The notes under the pieces: model-generated
Seen by the model: the letters and a program-made list of their open reading frames with translations, nothing else
Databases searched by the model: none
Told to the model about the DNA's origin: nothing
Shown: positions 8,269-17,418 of the stretch, one piece after another
Position numbering within the stretch: position 1 is the first letter of the stretch
Layout: each line of letters opens with the position of its first letter
Made by a program: the position numbers and the translations under genes
Source of the DNA: Psychrobacter sp. JB385
Lineage (GTDB): Bacteria > Pseudomonadota > Gammaproteobacteria > Pseudomonadales > Moraxellaceae
DNA length: 64,000 nt
Direction: 5' to 3'
Assembly (NCBI RefSeq): GCF_900163785.1
Contig: NZ_FUKN01000005.1
Location: 248,001-312,000, forward strand

Positions 8269-10005
8269 ATGAAACCTGTTACTGATATCGTCTCGACTGT
8301 CCTCCAGTACTTACATCGTGATGATACGCTGCCTCTTCCGCAATTGCGCAAATTGGGGCTGATTTATAGCAGTTATCGCTTTATTGTCAGCGTGTTTTTT
8401 ATGTTGATGGTATACATCAATGCGCGCGCTGATAATAGCGCATTATTACCAAGCTTCTTGCAGCAAACGGTACTCAGTTTTTATGTGTTACTGAGCCTAA
8501 TCTTGCTGGGTTTGTTTTATGTTGTGTCCAAAAAAATGCGGCGTCAACTAGCCTTCGGTCTGGTATTAGACGTCGTTATTTTAAGCTTACTGCTTTATAC
8601 CGCTGGTGCACCTGATTTACAGTTGACCATGTTATACATGGTTGTTGTAGCCGCCAGCTTTATGCTACTACACAGCTCGCAAGCACTCATCATCACGCTA
8701 TTGGCTATTATCTTTGTTATTTATCAGCAGTTTTTTTATGCCATCGCCAATAGTATGAGCTTGGCCAATCTGAGCGACGCCCTACTCATGTCGGCCAGCT
8801 TTTTGGCAGTCGGCATTTTGAGCTGGTCTCTCTCACAGCGCTTGGTACAACTTGAAAAAGTAGCCGCCAGTCATGCCAAAGAAGTGGAACGACTCAATGT
8901 CATCAATCAAGAAGTCATCACACAAATGGTAAACGGCGTCATTGTCATTGACAATCAACGTATTGTTTTAGCCAATCTTGCTGCACATCAGCTGCTTAGT
9001 ATGGCTCACAATCCAAATAGCCAAGACCTCTCTATGGCTATCAATGATACACAAAATGACAAACGCCATGCGCTTCTCAATAACTTTCAGCAAGCGCTTA
9101 GTAAACAACACACACAACTACTTAAAGCTTGCTTGTCAGTAGCCAATGGTCAATCACGCAGCTTTACCTATGATTTGCCCGCAATAGCAAATGCGTCCGT
9201 GTTTGGTAAGCTACGTGTACAAATTACGCCTTTAAAAGACGACAGCAAACTCGTCATCTTAGAAGATTTGCGCCGAGAGCATGCCAGCGCGCAACAGCTA
9301 AAACTGGCTTCTTTGGGTCAGCTAACGGCCAGTATTGCTCATGAAATCAGAAACCCGTTGGCTGCTATATCTCAAGCCAGTCAGCTGCTAATGGAAGATA
9401 TGGCTGAGTTCGATGCCAATAATAATCAAGAGAACAGCCCCTCTTATCTTGATATGGCAGGCAATCACGAGCTTTACAAAATGATATTTTCGCAAACGAA
9501 GCGTGTGAACCGTATTATCGAAGATGTCTTAAAACTGTCTCGCCAACAAAAAGCCAATCAGCAATCCATTGTATTGGCTGAATGGCTACCCATATTTTTG
9601 GAAAATTATTTCAAAGGTCATGATGTTTTTTTGCACGTAAAAACCCAGCCTATTATCTCGTTTGATACACATCAGCTTGAGCAAATTTTAATCAATTTAA
9701 TCAACAATGGGCTGCGTCACAGTAGCTATGCGCATCCTCATGCCTATGTAGAGATTGAGATTTATTGTGTGGATAACGATGTTATAATTGATACATTGGA
9801 CGGTGGCACTGGCGTGAAAGCCGAAGAGTTACCGCATTTGTTCAATCCATTTTTTACCACGGATCAAAAGGGGACAGGATTGGGGCTCTATTTATCACAA
9901 GCATTTTGTGAGGCCAACCAAGCCCGTCTGCTCTACGTTCCTGAGCACGAGAAAACCTGCTTTCGCTTAATAGCGCCTGCTGTCAACTCCGATACTCATG
10001 TATGA
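8269..10005 (+). CDS. pilS: Sensor histidine kinase PilS
   Basis: The 578-aa protein starts with a block of about six membrane segments (residues ~30-195), then a coiled-coil linker and a PAS-like domain (~210-320). The kinase core has the H-box SIAHEIRNPLAA (His near 358), N-box LINLINNGLRHS, a G1 box DGGTGV and FFTTDQKGTGLGLYL. This polytopic layout and the adjacent PilR-type activator identify PilS, which controls type IV pilin (pilA) transcription with sigma-54 in Pseudomonas. The G1 box reads DGG where DNG is more usual. An insertion (AEFDANNNQENSP) lies between H- and N-boxes. The partner gene begins 125 bp downstream. Confidence 0.88.
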   Translation: MKPVTDIVSTVLQYLHRDDTLPLPQLRKLGLIYSSYRFIVSVFFMLMVYINARADNSALLPSFLQQTVLSFYVLLSLILLGLFYVVSKKMRRQLAFGLVLDVVILSLLLYTAGAPDLQLTMLYMVVVAASFMLLHSSQALIITLLAIIFVIYQQFFYAIANSMSLANLSDALLMSASFLAVGILSWSLSQRLVQLEKVAASHAKEVERLNVINQEVITQMVNGVIVIDNQRIVLANLAAHQLLSMAHNPNSQDLSMAINDTQNDKRHALLNNFQQALSKQHTQLLKACLSVANGQSRSFTYDLPAIANASVFGKLRVQITPLKDDSKLVILEDLRREHASAQQLKLASLGQLTASIAHEIRNPLAAISQASQLLMEDMAEFDANNNQENSPSYLDMAGNHELYKMIFSQTKRVNRIIEDVLKLSRQQKANQQSIVLAEWLPIFLENYFKGHDVFLHVKTQPIISFDTHQLEQILINLINNGLRHSSYAHPHAYVEIEIYCVDNDVIIDTLDGGTGVKAEELPHLFNPFFTTDQKGTGLGLYLSQAFCEANQARLLYVPEHEKTCFRLIAPAVNSDTHV

Positions 10006-10130
10006 ATGGTTAAAAGCAGTATCAATACAAGTGTTTTGTAAGTAAGAAATTTTCTTCATATCAGATACTTTATCCAAATGGTATGTCGATTGTTAACATT
10101 TAATAGCTATTGAATACAATGAGATGATGT

Positions 10131-11837
10131 ATGACAACTACCGCACTAGTCGTTGATGATGAAGTGGATTTGTGCCGATTAATGCAAATAACATTGACCA
10201 AAATGGGTATCAAAAGCGATGTGGCTTATACGTTGGCGCAGGCAAGATCGTATTGGCAAGAAAACAATTACGATTTTTGTTTGACTGATTTAAAACTACC
10301 TGATGGATCGGGGTTAGAACTGGTAAAAGAAATTAGCAACAGCTCTAGCAGTCCTATTGCGGTTATCACTGCCCATGGCAGTATGGATCTTGCCATAGAA
10401 GCATTGAAGCTTGGCGCATTTGATTTTGTTAATAAACCGCTTGAGTTACCACGCCTACGTCAACTGGTAGAAAGCGCTCTAAAGGTTATCCATCAGGACA
10501 ATGAGGCAAATGCCACGCCAGAATCTTCGCCTGAACAAAAACTGTTGGACACTCGACTGATCGGTAATTCTGCCGTGATGACCCCTTTAAAAAACACCAT
10601 ATTAAAGCTGGCACGCTCACAAGCGCCTGTATTTTTATCAGGCGAGTCAGGTACGGGTAAAGAAGTGGTTGCCCGATTGATTCATGATATCAGTCCGCGT
10701 AGAGATGGCAGTTTTGTACCAGTGAATTGTGGCGCGATACCGTCAGAATTGATGGAGTCAGAATTTTTTGGTCACAAAAAAGGCAGCTTTACAGGTGCTG
10801 TGGCGGACAAACAGGGTCTGTTCCAACAAGCCAATGGTGGCACATTGTTTTTGGATGAAGTCGCAGATTTGCCACTTGCCATGCAAGTCAAGTTATTACG
10901 TGCTATTCAAGAAAAAACCGTGAGAGCCATTGGGGACACAAAAGAGATACCCGTTGATATTCGTATACTCTCTGCCACTCACAAAAACTTGAGTCAACTT
11001 GTACAAGAGGGTGCGTTTAGACAAGATTTGTATTATCGCATCAACGTGATTGAATTAAAGCTGCCGACACTGAATGCTCGCCGTGATGACATACCTGTCT
11101 TAGCAGAGCATTTTTTAGGAATGATTGCTCATGAATGGCAATTGGAAACGCCGCCCTCGCTGACAACTGAGGCGCACGCGCGGTTGCAACATCATAATTT
11201 TGCTGGAAACGTCCGTGAACTGCGCAATGTGCTAGAGCGTGCAGTGACTCTGGCAGAAACTTCTCTGATTGATATCAGTCACTTAGGCCTTCCCGATCTA
11301 GAAGACAGTATGGGTTATCAGTCGCCCGCCTCTCAAACTCGTCACGATCATTCTGATGGTGGGACGCACCTTAATCAACAAGCCAATGCGCCTATTATCA
11401 CCCAACCAATAGAGAATAACAGAGGCGCTATTCGCTCTACAGATAAGCGCATAAACCCTGAGCAAACGACGACCAACCTACATCCGTACCGTACCAATAC
11501 TCAACATTATCCTTCAATGGTACAGCGTCAAGCCAATCATCAAACAGAAGTATTGAGTGATGCGAGTCTCCGTCACGATGTCGAGACGGTTACTCAAGCA
11601 TCACGTCAATCTGAGGTGAGCGAAAAGGCAAACGTGAATGAGCTGGCTGAGGGTCAATTGCCTCTTGAAGGGTTGGAGCACTACCTACAAGAGCAAGAAA
11701 AACAGCTGATTATTACCGCATTAAAACAAGCTGGCTGGAATAAAACTCAGGCAGCCAAGTTACTAGGAACCACTTTTCGATCTTTACGTTATCGCATGAA
11801 AAAGCTAGAAATTGCTGAAGACGAAGTGGACGAATAG
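10131..11837 (+). CDS. pilR: Sigma-54-dependent response regulator PilR with an extended linker
   Basis: The 568-aa NtrC-family activator has a receiver domain (~1-125; VVDDEVD and phosphoacceptor Asp53 in LTDLKLPDGSG). The AAA+ domain (~143-385) has Walker A GESGTGKE, the sigma-54 contact loop in the KGSFTGA form typical of PilR, GGTLFLDE and NVRELRN. A Fis-type helix-turn-helix sits at the end (TQAAKLLGTTFRSLRYRMKKL). It should activate pilA from a -24/-12 promoter when phosphorylated by PilS. A Gln/Asn/Thr/His-rich, apparently disordered segment of ~125 aa (roughly 392-515) separates AAA+ and DNA-binding domains; Pseudomonas PilR is ~120 aa shorter. Confidence 0.9.
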   Translation: MTTTALVVDDEVDLCRLMQITLTKMGIKSDVAYTLAQARSYWQENNYDFCLTDLKLPDGSGLELVKEISNSSSSPIAVITAHGSMDLAIEALKLGAFDFVNKPLELPRLRQLVESALKVIHQDNEANATPESSPEQKLLDTRLIGNSAVMTPLKNTILKLARSQAPVFLSGESGTGKEVVARLIHDISPRRDGSFVPVNCGAIPSELMESEFFGHKKGSFTGAVADKQGLFQQANGGTLFLDEVADLPLAMQVKLLRAIQEKTVRAIGDTKEIPVDIRILSATHKNLSQLVQEGAFRQDLYYRINVIELKLPTLNARRDDIPVLAEHFLGMIAHEWQLETPPSLTTEAHARLQHHNFAGNVRELRNVLERAVTLAETSLIDISHLGLPDLEDSMGYQSPASQTRHDHSDGGTHLNQQANAPIITQPIENNRGAIRSTDKRINPEQTTTNLHPYRTNTQHYPSMVQRQANHQTEVLSDASLRHDVETVTQASRQSEVSEKANVNELAEGQLPLEGLEHYLQEQEKQLIITALKQAGWNKTQAAKLLGTTFRSLRYRMKKLEIAEDEVDE

Positions 11838-11855
11838 TATTCTATATCAATGATT

Positions 11856-11895
11856 TAAAGAGAATCAGTAGCGTTATAGCTACTAATTCTCTTTA
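11856..11895. terminator. Bidirectional terminator between pilR and the CtpA-type protease
   Basis: Inverted repeat TAAAGAGAAT-C-AGTAGC / GCTACT-A-ATTCTCTTTA around a GTTATA loop, lying between two convergent genes. Confidence 0.8.
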
Positions 11896-11903
11896 GTCAC
11901 ATC

Positions 11904-13400
11904 TCATTCCACTACGTTGACTTCTGAGACAGGCTTTCGGATAAACCGGATGCCTGTGTCAAGCACACGCGCTTTTAGCAAATCCAGCGCTTGTTGTTCC
12001 CAAGTACTCTCACTACCTGATAACGTCACATCTGGTTTGACACCAATCCCATCAATCTTACCACCTGCTGCGGTCATATAGTTGGCGACAGTCAGCTTGA
12101 CAGCTTGTTCATCATTAAGCGGTACGACTGACTGTACAGAGCCTTTTCCATAGCTGACTTCTCCCACAATCGTGGCGCGCTTTTGTGCCTGCAAGCTGCT
12201 AGCCAGCACTTCTGCTGCGGATGCTGAATAGCGATTCTGCAACACCACCATGGGTAAGCGTTTGAGTATCGCATCGCCCTTAGTAGACAACACACGAGAG
12301 CCTTCTTGACGGGCTTGTACTTGTACCACGTCAGTATCTTCCATAAATAAACTGGCGACATTTATCGCTGAGGTCAACACGCCACCTGGATTGTCGCGCA
12401 TATCGAGCAGAATACCAGTGACAGGAGCATCTAGGTTGATTAAACCTTCCAATAACTTCTCGCGACTGTTGTTCTGAAAGGCAGGTAATTTAATCATCGC
12501 AATACCATCGACAAGCTCTGTTTCAATAATTTGAGGATGGCTATGGTTACGCTGCAATGTCGTAGTATGTTTGCGGCGACCCGCTTTTGAGGTGACAATA
12601 TCGACTTGTGTCCCAGCGATGCCAGTCAATAGCTGCTCAACGTCATTGCTCTCTTTATCTTCATCCAGCTTGAACTCTCCGACTTGATGCAGATAATCAC
12701 CAACAGCAATCCCTTTTTTATCAGCGGGTGAATCATCGACAACCTCTGTGATGACCCAATACCCTACTTCTGGTTGGTAATCAACCTTGATGCCAATGTC
12801 ACCCACATCACCTTCTGTAAACGCCCGAAGATTTTCGTAAGCCTCAGCATCCAAAAACTCAGCATGACTGTCAAGCTTTGTGAGCATACCGCTCATTGCA
12901 TTGTTGAACAACTCTTCATCATTAACCGCATCGACATACTCACGGCGCACCAAATCCACGACCGCCACAAAAGTTTTGAGCGTCTCTGGAGAAATAGCAT
13001 TTAAGGAGACTTGAGCAACCTCAGATGGAATATTCGTATCAATGTCACTGGTATCATCCATTAACGCCGTTTCATCTGGCACGCTGTCTATTGAATCGTC
13101 ATAATCGTCTGCAGCATCTAACATATCAGCAATGCTTGATAAATCATCCCCATTATCTTCGGCTGCTATCTCATCAGCGTTTAAGCTGATGAGTTGTAAA
13201 TTTGCCGTAGGATTATTATTAGGCTGGTTCACAGGCACGGTCGCGGCTTGTGTGGATACAGCAGCCCCTAGCCCAAACACACCTACTGTTAAAGCTCGCT
13301 TAAAAGCAGTAGTCACTACAGATGCCTTCTTCGCAGGTTTACGCAATTGCTTAGACCTAGATGCGCGAATAAAATAGATGGGATGCATAAGAAAACTCAT
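11904..13400 (-). CDS. ctpA: S41-family carboxy-terminal processing protease (CtpA-type)
   Basis: The 498-aa protein has a basic N-terminus and a signal-like hydrophobic stretch (~35-52, ending TQA), then an acidic low-complexity region rich in Asp (~78-128). A PDZ domain (~190-285) and the tail-specific protease core follow. LLDMRDNPGG (~332-340) is the family hallmark. The catalytic Ser lies in NRYSASAAEVL (~389-399) and the catalytic Lys is about residue 419 in VSYGKGS. It should cleave periplasmic substrates from the C-terminus. Two in-frame ATGs (residues 1 and 5) are possible and neither has a clear ribosome binding site. Convergent with pilR. Confidence 0.9.
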   Translation of the reverse strand: MSFLMHPIYFIRASRSKQLRKPAKKASVVTTAFKRALTVGVFGLGAAVSTQAATVPVNQPNNNPTANLQLISLNADEIAAEDNGDDLSSIADMLDAADDYDDSIDSVPDETALMDDTSDIDTNIPSEVAQVSLNAISPETLKTFVAVVDLVRREYVDAVNDEELFNNAMSGMLTKLDSHAEFLDAEAYENLRAFTEGDVGDIGIKVDYQPEVGYWVITEVVDDSPADKKGIAVGDYLHQVGEFKLDEDKESNDVEQLLTGIAGTQVDIVTSKAGRRKHTTTLQRNHSHPQIIETELVDGIAMIKLPAFQNNSREKLLEGLINLDAPVTGILLDMRDNPGGVLTSAINVASLFMEDTDVVQVQARQEGSRVLSTKGDAILKRLPMVVLQNRYSASAAEVLASSLQAQKRATIVGEVSYGKGSVQSVVPLNDEQAVKLTVANYMTAAGGKIDGIGVKPDVTLSGSESTWEQQALDLLKARVLDTGIRFIRKPVSEVNVVE

Positions 13401-13708
13401 TTAGATAGTAAAGTGTACAAAACAGTTATAAAGTAGAGAACGGCTATGAGTAAAAAACAATGAATGTTTGCTTGTAAGATAGCATCAAGGGCAGCTCTAA
13501 ACTAGAGCAGTATTGCAAGTGCTCACAATTCTAATAACAAGTGTCACCCATATTAACCATACTAAGTTCGCCAATGATGGTGATAGTGCTCACTTTTCTC
13601 GTGGTTTTCATCGTCAACACTATTAAAATCGATTCAGGTTTATAAAAAAAGGAAAGGATAATTCATACCCTTTCCTTCTTTACGCTAATCACAGTAAGTA
13701 GAACTGAC
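13401..13708. other. Intergenic region between ctpA and gpmI
   Basis: 308 bp holding the ctpA 5' region and the gpmI terminator at 13649-13677; nothing else recognised. Confidence 0.4.
13649..13677 (-). terminator. Rho-independent terminator after gpmI
   Basis: 9-bp stem AAGGAAAGG / CCTTTCCTT; on the minus strand the stem is followed by seven T residues. Confidence 0.8.
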
Positions 13709-15367
13709 TTATGATATTGGCACTAGCAGACTTTCACCAGTCATTTCAGCTGGTGCATCCATATTCATTAATGACAAAATAGTCGGGGCAATATCGCTCA
13801 GTTTACCGTCATTACGTACCTGTAGTTTTTGCTCACCCACATAAATCAGTGGGACATGTTCAGTAGTATGCTGAGTATGTACTTGTCCACTTTCGTAATC
13901 TTGCATTTGCTCACAATTGCCATGATCAGCAGTAATGAGTAGATCACCACCAGCGGCTTGTACTGCTGCTGCCACGCGACCAACACAAACATCTAAGGCT
14001 TCTACAGCTTGAACCGCTGCATCAAAGACGCCAGTATGCCCTACCATATCACCATTGGCATAGTTCACAACCAGCACATCGTATTTACCCGACTCAATAG
14101 CAGCGACCAATTTATCGGTTACTTCAGGCGCGCTCATCTCAGGCTGTAGATCATACGTCGCGACATCTGGAGAAGGCACTAAAATACGGGTCTCACCTTG
14201 GTACTCTTCTTCTCGACCGCCGCTGAAGAAAAACGTCACGTGAGCGTACTTTTCAGTTTCAGCAATACGCAATTGGGTTTTACCCTGATCTTGCAGATAT
14301 TCGCCAAGTGTGTTTTTTAAAGACGTTGGATAATAGGCGATACTCGTTTTTGGATTGTCAGCCAATACATCAGAGTATTTCGTCAACATCACAAATGCGG
14401 CAAGTTTGGGCTGCTTTTGACGGGCAAAACCCGAGAATTCATGATCGGGTAATACAAAGGCTTGCGCAAGCTCACGTGCACGATCAGCGCGGAAGTTCAT
14501 AAAGATAAGCGCGTCATTGTCATCGATGGTATAAGGTACCTCATCGCGCCCTATTACTATAGTAGGACTGATAAACTCGTCTGTTTCACGGGCTTTATAG
14601 GCGGCTTGTACCGCACCATCCGCTCTAGTTGCCAGACGATCGGCCTTACCTTCTGTCAGCAGCTCATATGCTTTTTGTACTCGATCCCAGCGATTGTCAC
14701 GATCCATCGCGTAATAGCGTCCAATAATGGTCGCAATTTGTACTCGTCCGCCTTCATAATGCGCATTGAGTTTATCAATATATGCACGTAAACGATCAAC
14801 ATACTTATCAGCAGACTTTGGTGGCGTATCGCGTCCATCTAAAAAGCAATGAACAAAAACGTTTTTGGCACCATGTACTAAGGCTGAATGACACATAGCC
14901 TCAATGTGATCTTGATGTGAATGCACCCCACCATCCGATAACAATCCCATAATGTGCACATTACCGCCAAGCTCATTGGCTGCTTTTACTGCACTCACCA
15001 ACGCTTCGTTTTTATAAAAATCCCGATTGGTAAGCTCGCTTGATATACGGGTAGAGTCTTGATAAAGGACACGACCAGCGCCCAAATTCATATGTCCCAC
15101 TTCTGAATTACCAAACTGACCATCTGGCAATCCCACGTCCTCTCCTGACGCCGATATCAAGCCATGCGGATACTTTTGATAAATTTTATCCAAATTAGGC
15201 ATATTGGCAGCTGCAATCGCATTATCTTTATCGTCTTCACGATGTCCAAAACCATCTAGTATCATTAAAACGCGAGGTACTTTTTTTTGTTTCTCGCCAT
15301 CTTGCCCATTAATAGGTGTGGTTTGATTTTCGTCGATAAGTTCTGATTGTTGCTGATGGTTGGTCAT
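13709..15367 (-). CDS. gpmI: 2,3-bisphosphoglycerate-independent phosphoglycerate mutase
   Basis: The enzyme interconverts 3- and 2-phosphoglycerate using two manganese ions and a phosphoserine intermediate. The 552-aa protein shows [11 protein letters not shown] (metal Asp) near 33, [15 protein letters not shown] with the catalytic Ser near 86, and [23 protein letters not shown] and [12 protein letters not shown] follow, and the C-terminal metal set includes [22 protein letters not shown] and [10 protein letters not shown]. It carries ~25 extra polar residues before the usual start. The ATG has GAGGAG upstream with a long spacing. Monocistronic, with its own terminator. Confidence 0.96.
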   Translation of the reverse strand: MTNHQQQSELIDENQTTPINGQDGEKQKKVPRVLMILDGFGHREDDKDNAIAAANMPNLDKIYQKYPHGLISASGEDVGLPDGQFGNSEVGHMNLGAGRVLYQDSTRISSELTNRDFYKNEALVSAVKAANELGGNVHIMGLLSDGGVHSHQDHIEAMCHSALVHGAKNVFVHCFLDGRDTPPKSADKYVDRLRAYIDKLNAHYEGGRVQIATIIGRYYAMDRDNRWDRVQKAYELLTEGKADRLATRADGAVQAAYKARETDEFISPTIVIGRDEVPYTIDDNDALIFMNFRADRARELAQAFVLPDHEFSGFARQKQPKLAAFVMLTKYSDVLADNPKTSIAYYPTSLKNTLGEYLQDQGKTQLRIAETEKYAHVTFFFSGGREEEYQGETRILVPSPDVATYDLQPEMSAPEVTDKLVAAIESGKYDVLVVNYANGDMVGHTGVFDAAVQAVEALDVCVGRVAAAVQAAGGDLLITADHGNCEQMQDYESGQVHTQHTTEHVPLIYVGEQKLQVRNDGKLSDIAPTILSLMNMDAPAEMTGESLLVPIS

Positions 15368-15622
15368 GGACTACCGCTCCTCAAGTGAATGAACGCTTAC
15401 AATACTTTATTAGGAATTACTGTATTGGGAATTAAAAAGTGCTGTATTGGGAATTTGAAAGTCCCTATCTTAACACACATCTCAAAATAGCTGAAAAATC
15501 AACCCCTATGTCCGTTAAATAACCTGTCTGACTTCCTATACTTTTGTTGCTTGAATAGTGTTGTAAAACTTTCTGTCAACCATACGCACTGCTAACGCCT
15601 CGTATCAATCTGTAAATCAGGC

Positions 15623-15651
15623 TTGCAATCGCTTAGGCCATTGGTTAAGAT
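15623..15651 (+). promoter_or_regulatory. Putative sigma-70 promoter of the 6S RNA gene
   Basis: TTGCAA (15623-15628), a 17-bp spacer, and TAAGAT (15646-15651). Initiation would fall near 15658-15660, just before the closing stem of the predicted 6S RNA. Confidence 0.6.
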
Positions 15652-15657
15652 AATTAT

Positions 15658-15850
15658 ATTCTGAAGTGTTGGCTAGTAGATGTTTATTCCCTGAGCCGAT
15701 AATGCTTTACCAGGATGTGGTACCTATCGCCTCATTGTGTATGCCTGCACTGCTTGCAGTGTATCAGGAAGCCTGCCGAGGTGATGACGCATCCGCCCTG
15801 AACTTCACGGTTCATGGGTCACCATTTTACGGCGGCACTTCGGTTGTTCT
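15658..15850 (+). ncRNA. ssrS: 6S RNA
   Basis: The segment carries the conserved gammaproteobacterial 6S landmarks in order: CCCTGAGCCGATA in the 5' part, a mid-hairpin region CTGCACTGC-TTGCAGTG, GCATCCGCCCTGAACTTCAC, GGTTCATGGGTCACC, and ACGGCGGCACTTCGG. The ends pair as a closing stem, GAAGTGTTG (15663-15671) with CGGCACTTC, and the centre can open into the promoter-mimicking bubble. 6S RNA binds the sigma-70 holoenzyme and damps transcription in stationary phase. A sigma-70-like promoter precedes it and a strong terminator lies downstream at 15913-15947. The usual downstream partner, ygfA/fau, is absent. The ends are approximate. A 70-codon frame (15666-15878) overlaps and is not a gene. 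Confidence 0.88.
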
Positions 15851-15912
15851 ATTCGGTTCGTTCTTAATTTTTTTATGAATGCCTATTTGTAGAAAATTAA
15901 TAACCACCAAAC

Positions 15913-15947
15913 AAAAACCCCTTTCGTTTATAGCGAAAGGGGTTTTT
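15913..15947. terminator. Strong bidirectional terminator between ssrS and fxsA
   Basis: A 14-bp perfect stem AAAAACCCCTTTCG / CGAAAGGGGTTTTT with a 7-nt loop and T runs on both strands. It can end both the 6S RNA region (plus) and fxsA (minus). Confidence 0.9.
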
Positions 15948-15985
15948 TTATGCCAATTTTTTATTTAGAATTTGTCATACTGCTA

Positions 15986-16606
15986 CTATTCATCATTAGC
16001 AGACTTTGTGATTTTCTTCACATCTTTTGGGATGTTCTTCGCTGTACCATCGACGGTTGTATTTTGTTTAAATACATCACCAAATGGATTCTGCTGCTGA
16101 CCAAATGGACTTTGTTTGTTCATACCATTTGCACCGCCGAATGGGTTTTGACCTCCCATATTACCGAATGGATTTTGACCACCGCCCATCTGGCCACCCA
16201 TCTGCTTGGCCATCATCTCCATCATTTTTTGCTGATTGTTCATCACATAGTTATTGGCCACGTCTTTTAGTTTCTTTTGTACCGGTGGTAAGACAACCAA
16301 TAGAGCAAGAATGTCACTCAGCACACCTGGAATCAGTAACAAAATACCTGCCGCTGCCATTGCCACACTTTTCATCATGGTGGATTCTTGTGGACGCATT
16401 GCAGGATTCATCATGCCGCCAGCTTTCATCTGCTGCGCCATTGGATTAAGAGATGCCATGCCTTTACGAATCAGTGAAATACCGATGACAGCAGCGATAA
16501 TGAACCATATGAAAACCCACCAGCCGCTTATAAATTGTGCAAGTAAATACCACAATAGCATCTCGATAATAAACCAAACGATGGCAATACCAACTATCTG
16601 ACCCAT
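15986..16606 (-). CDS. fxsA: FxsA-family membrane protein
   Basis: This 206-aa inner-membrane protein starts MGQIVGIAIVWF and has hydrophobic segments at ~5-22, ~28-46 and ~85-107. GILLLIPGVLSDILALLVVLPPVQ is the FxsA signature. The family is named for the E. coli protein that suppresses F-plasmid exclusion of phage T7; its normal role is not clear. The C-terminal ~70 residues are Gly/Gln/Asn-rich, with repeated NPFG motifs (at least four) and a Met-rich stretch just before them. E. coli FxsA has a shorter tail. It is divergent from ruvC. Confidence 0.87.
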   Translation of the reverse strand: MGQIVGIAIVWFIIEMLLWYLLAQFISGWWVFIWFIIAAVIGISLIRKGMASLNPMAQQMKAGGMMNPAMRPQESTMMKSVAMAAAGILLLIPGVLSDILALLVVLPPVQKKLKDVANNYVMNNQQKMMEMMAKQMGGQMGGGQNPFGNMGGQNPFGGANGMNKQSPFGQQQNPFGDVFKQNTTVDGTAKNIPKDVKKITKSANDE

Positions 16607-16759
16607 AAAGTGTCGTCCTATAAAATAAAAACCAATAAATTAAGCGCCATACAAATTAAAATGGCTCACATATGATGTATATGGGGATTGATTGCTATAC
16701 TATCAAACTTACGGCTTATTTTTAAGCCATAAAACAAAATGTAAGTAAGACGGAAGACT

Positions 16760-17344
16760 ATGGCAATTATTATCGGTATTGATCCAGGTTCACGCATGAC
16801 AGGTTATGGCATCGTTCAACAAACTGGCGATAAACTCACCTATATTGATGCAGGCACCATTCGTACAGACACCAAAGAGATGCCTGAGCGCCTTAAGCGC
16901 ATTTTTAATGGCTTGACGCGTATCACTCAGCATCATTTAAAATATGCAGATGAGCCAATTTATACAGCCATAGAGCAAGTGTTTATGGCAGAAAACCCTG
17001 ATTCGGCACTGAAGCTTGGACAGGCACGAGGTGCTGCTATTGCAGCCATGGTCGCTTTAGATTTAGAAGTGTCAGAGTATACGGCGCGCCAAATTAAGCA
17101 AGCTGTGTGCGGCTATGGCGCGGCTGCCAAAGAGCAGGTACAAGAAATGGTTTGCCGCATACTCTCTTTGGAGGTTGTGCCACAGCAGGATGCAGCCGAT
17201 GGTCTTGCCTGCGCGATCTGTCACGCGCATTCTAGTCATTCAATGAATAAGTTGATACTCAATAGTGCGATGCGTGGACGCGGGGCTTCTAAGAAAAAAG
17301 GCCGCTGGCGCTTGACTGAAGAAGATCTCGGTAATCTTCGATAA
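16760..17344 (+). CDS. ruvC: Holliday junction resolvase RuvC
   Basis: The 194-aa protein is the endonuclease that cuts Holliday junctions brought in by RuvAB. The four acidic active-site residues are recognisable: Asp in [14 protein letters not shown] (residue ~8), Glu in AIEQVF (~70), and the pair in [14 protein letters not shown] (~142-145). Core length is normal (~173 in E. coli) with a basic C-terminal extension [13 protein letters not shown]. It is the only gene of its transcript, with a terminator 15 bp after the stop, and lies about 15 kb from ruvA and ruvB. Confidence 0.95.
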   Translation: MAIIIGIDPGSRMTGYGIVQQTGDKLTYIDAGTIRTDTKEMPERLKRIFNGLTRITQHHLKYADEPIYTAIEQVFMAENPDSALKLGQARGAAIAAMVALDLEVSEYTARQIKQAVCGYGAAAKEQVQEMVCRILSLEVVPQQDAADGLACAICHAHSSHSMNKLILNSAMRGRGASKKKGRWRLTEEDLGNLR

Positions 17345-17358
17345 AATCCTGTCGCCAT

Positions 17359-17387
17359 AAAAAACGCGCTCCTAGGCGCGTTTTTTT
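17359..17387 (+). terminator. Rho-independent terminator after ruvC
   Basis: Stem AAAAAACGCGC / GCGCGTTTTTT with a short loop, followed by T residues. Confidence 0.9.
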
Positions 17388-17418
17388 AATTTTATAAATG
17401 TAAGAGCTAATGTACTCT

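Noticed and set aside
8223..10005. GacA-like regulator and the following kinase as a cognate pair
   Set aside because: The kinase has the polytopic PilS layout and is followed by a PilR-type activator, which is its expected partner; GacA normally pairs with a hybrid kinase.
15666..15878. 70-codon plus-strand frame
   Set aside because: It coincides with the 6S RNA, whose conserved structural blocks explain the sequence.
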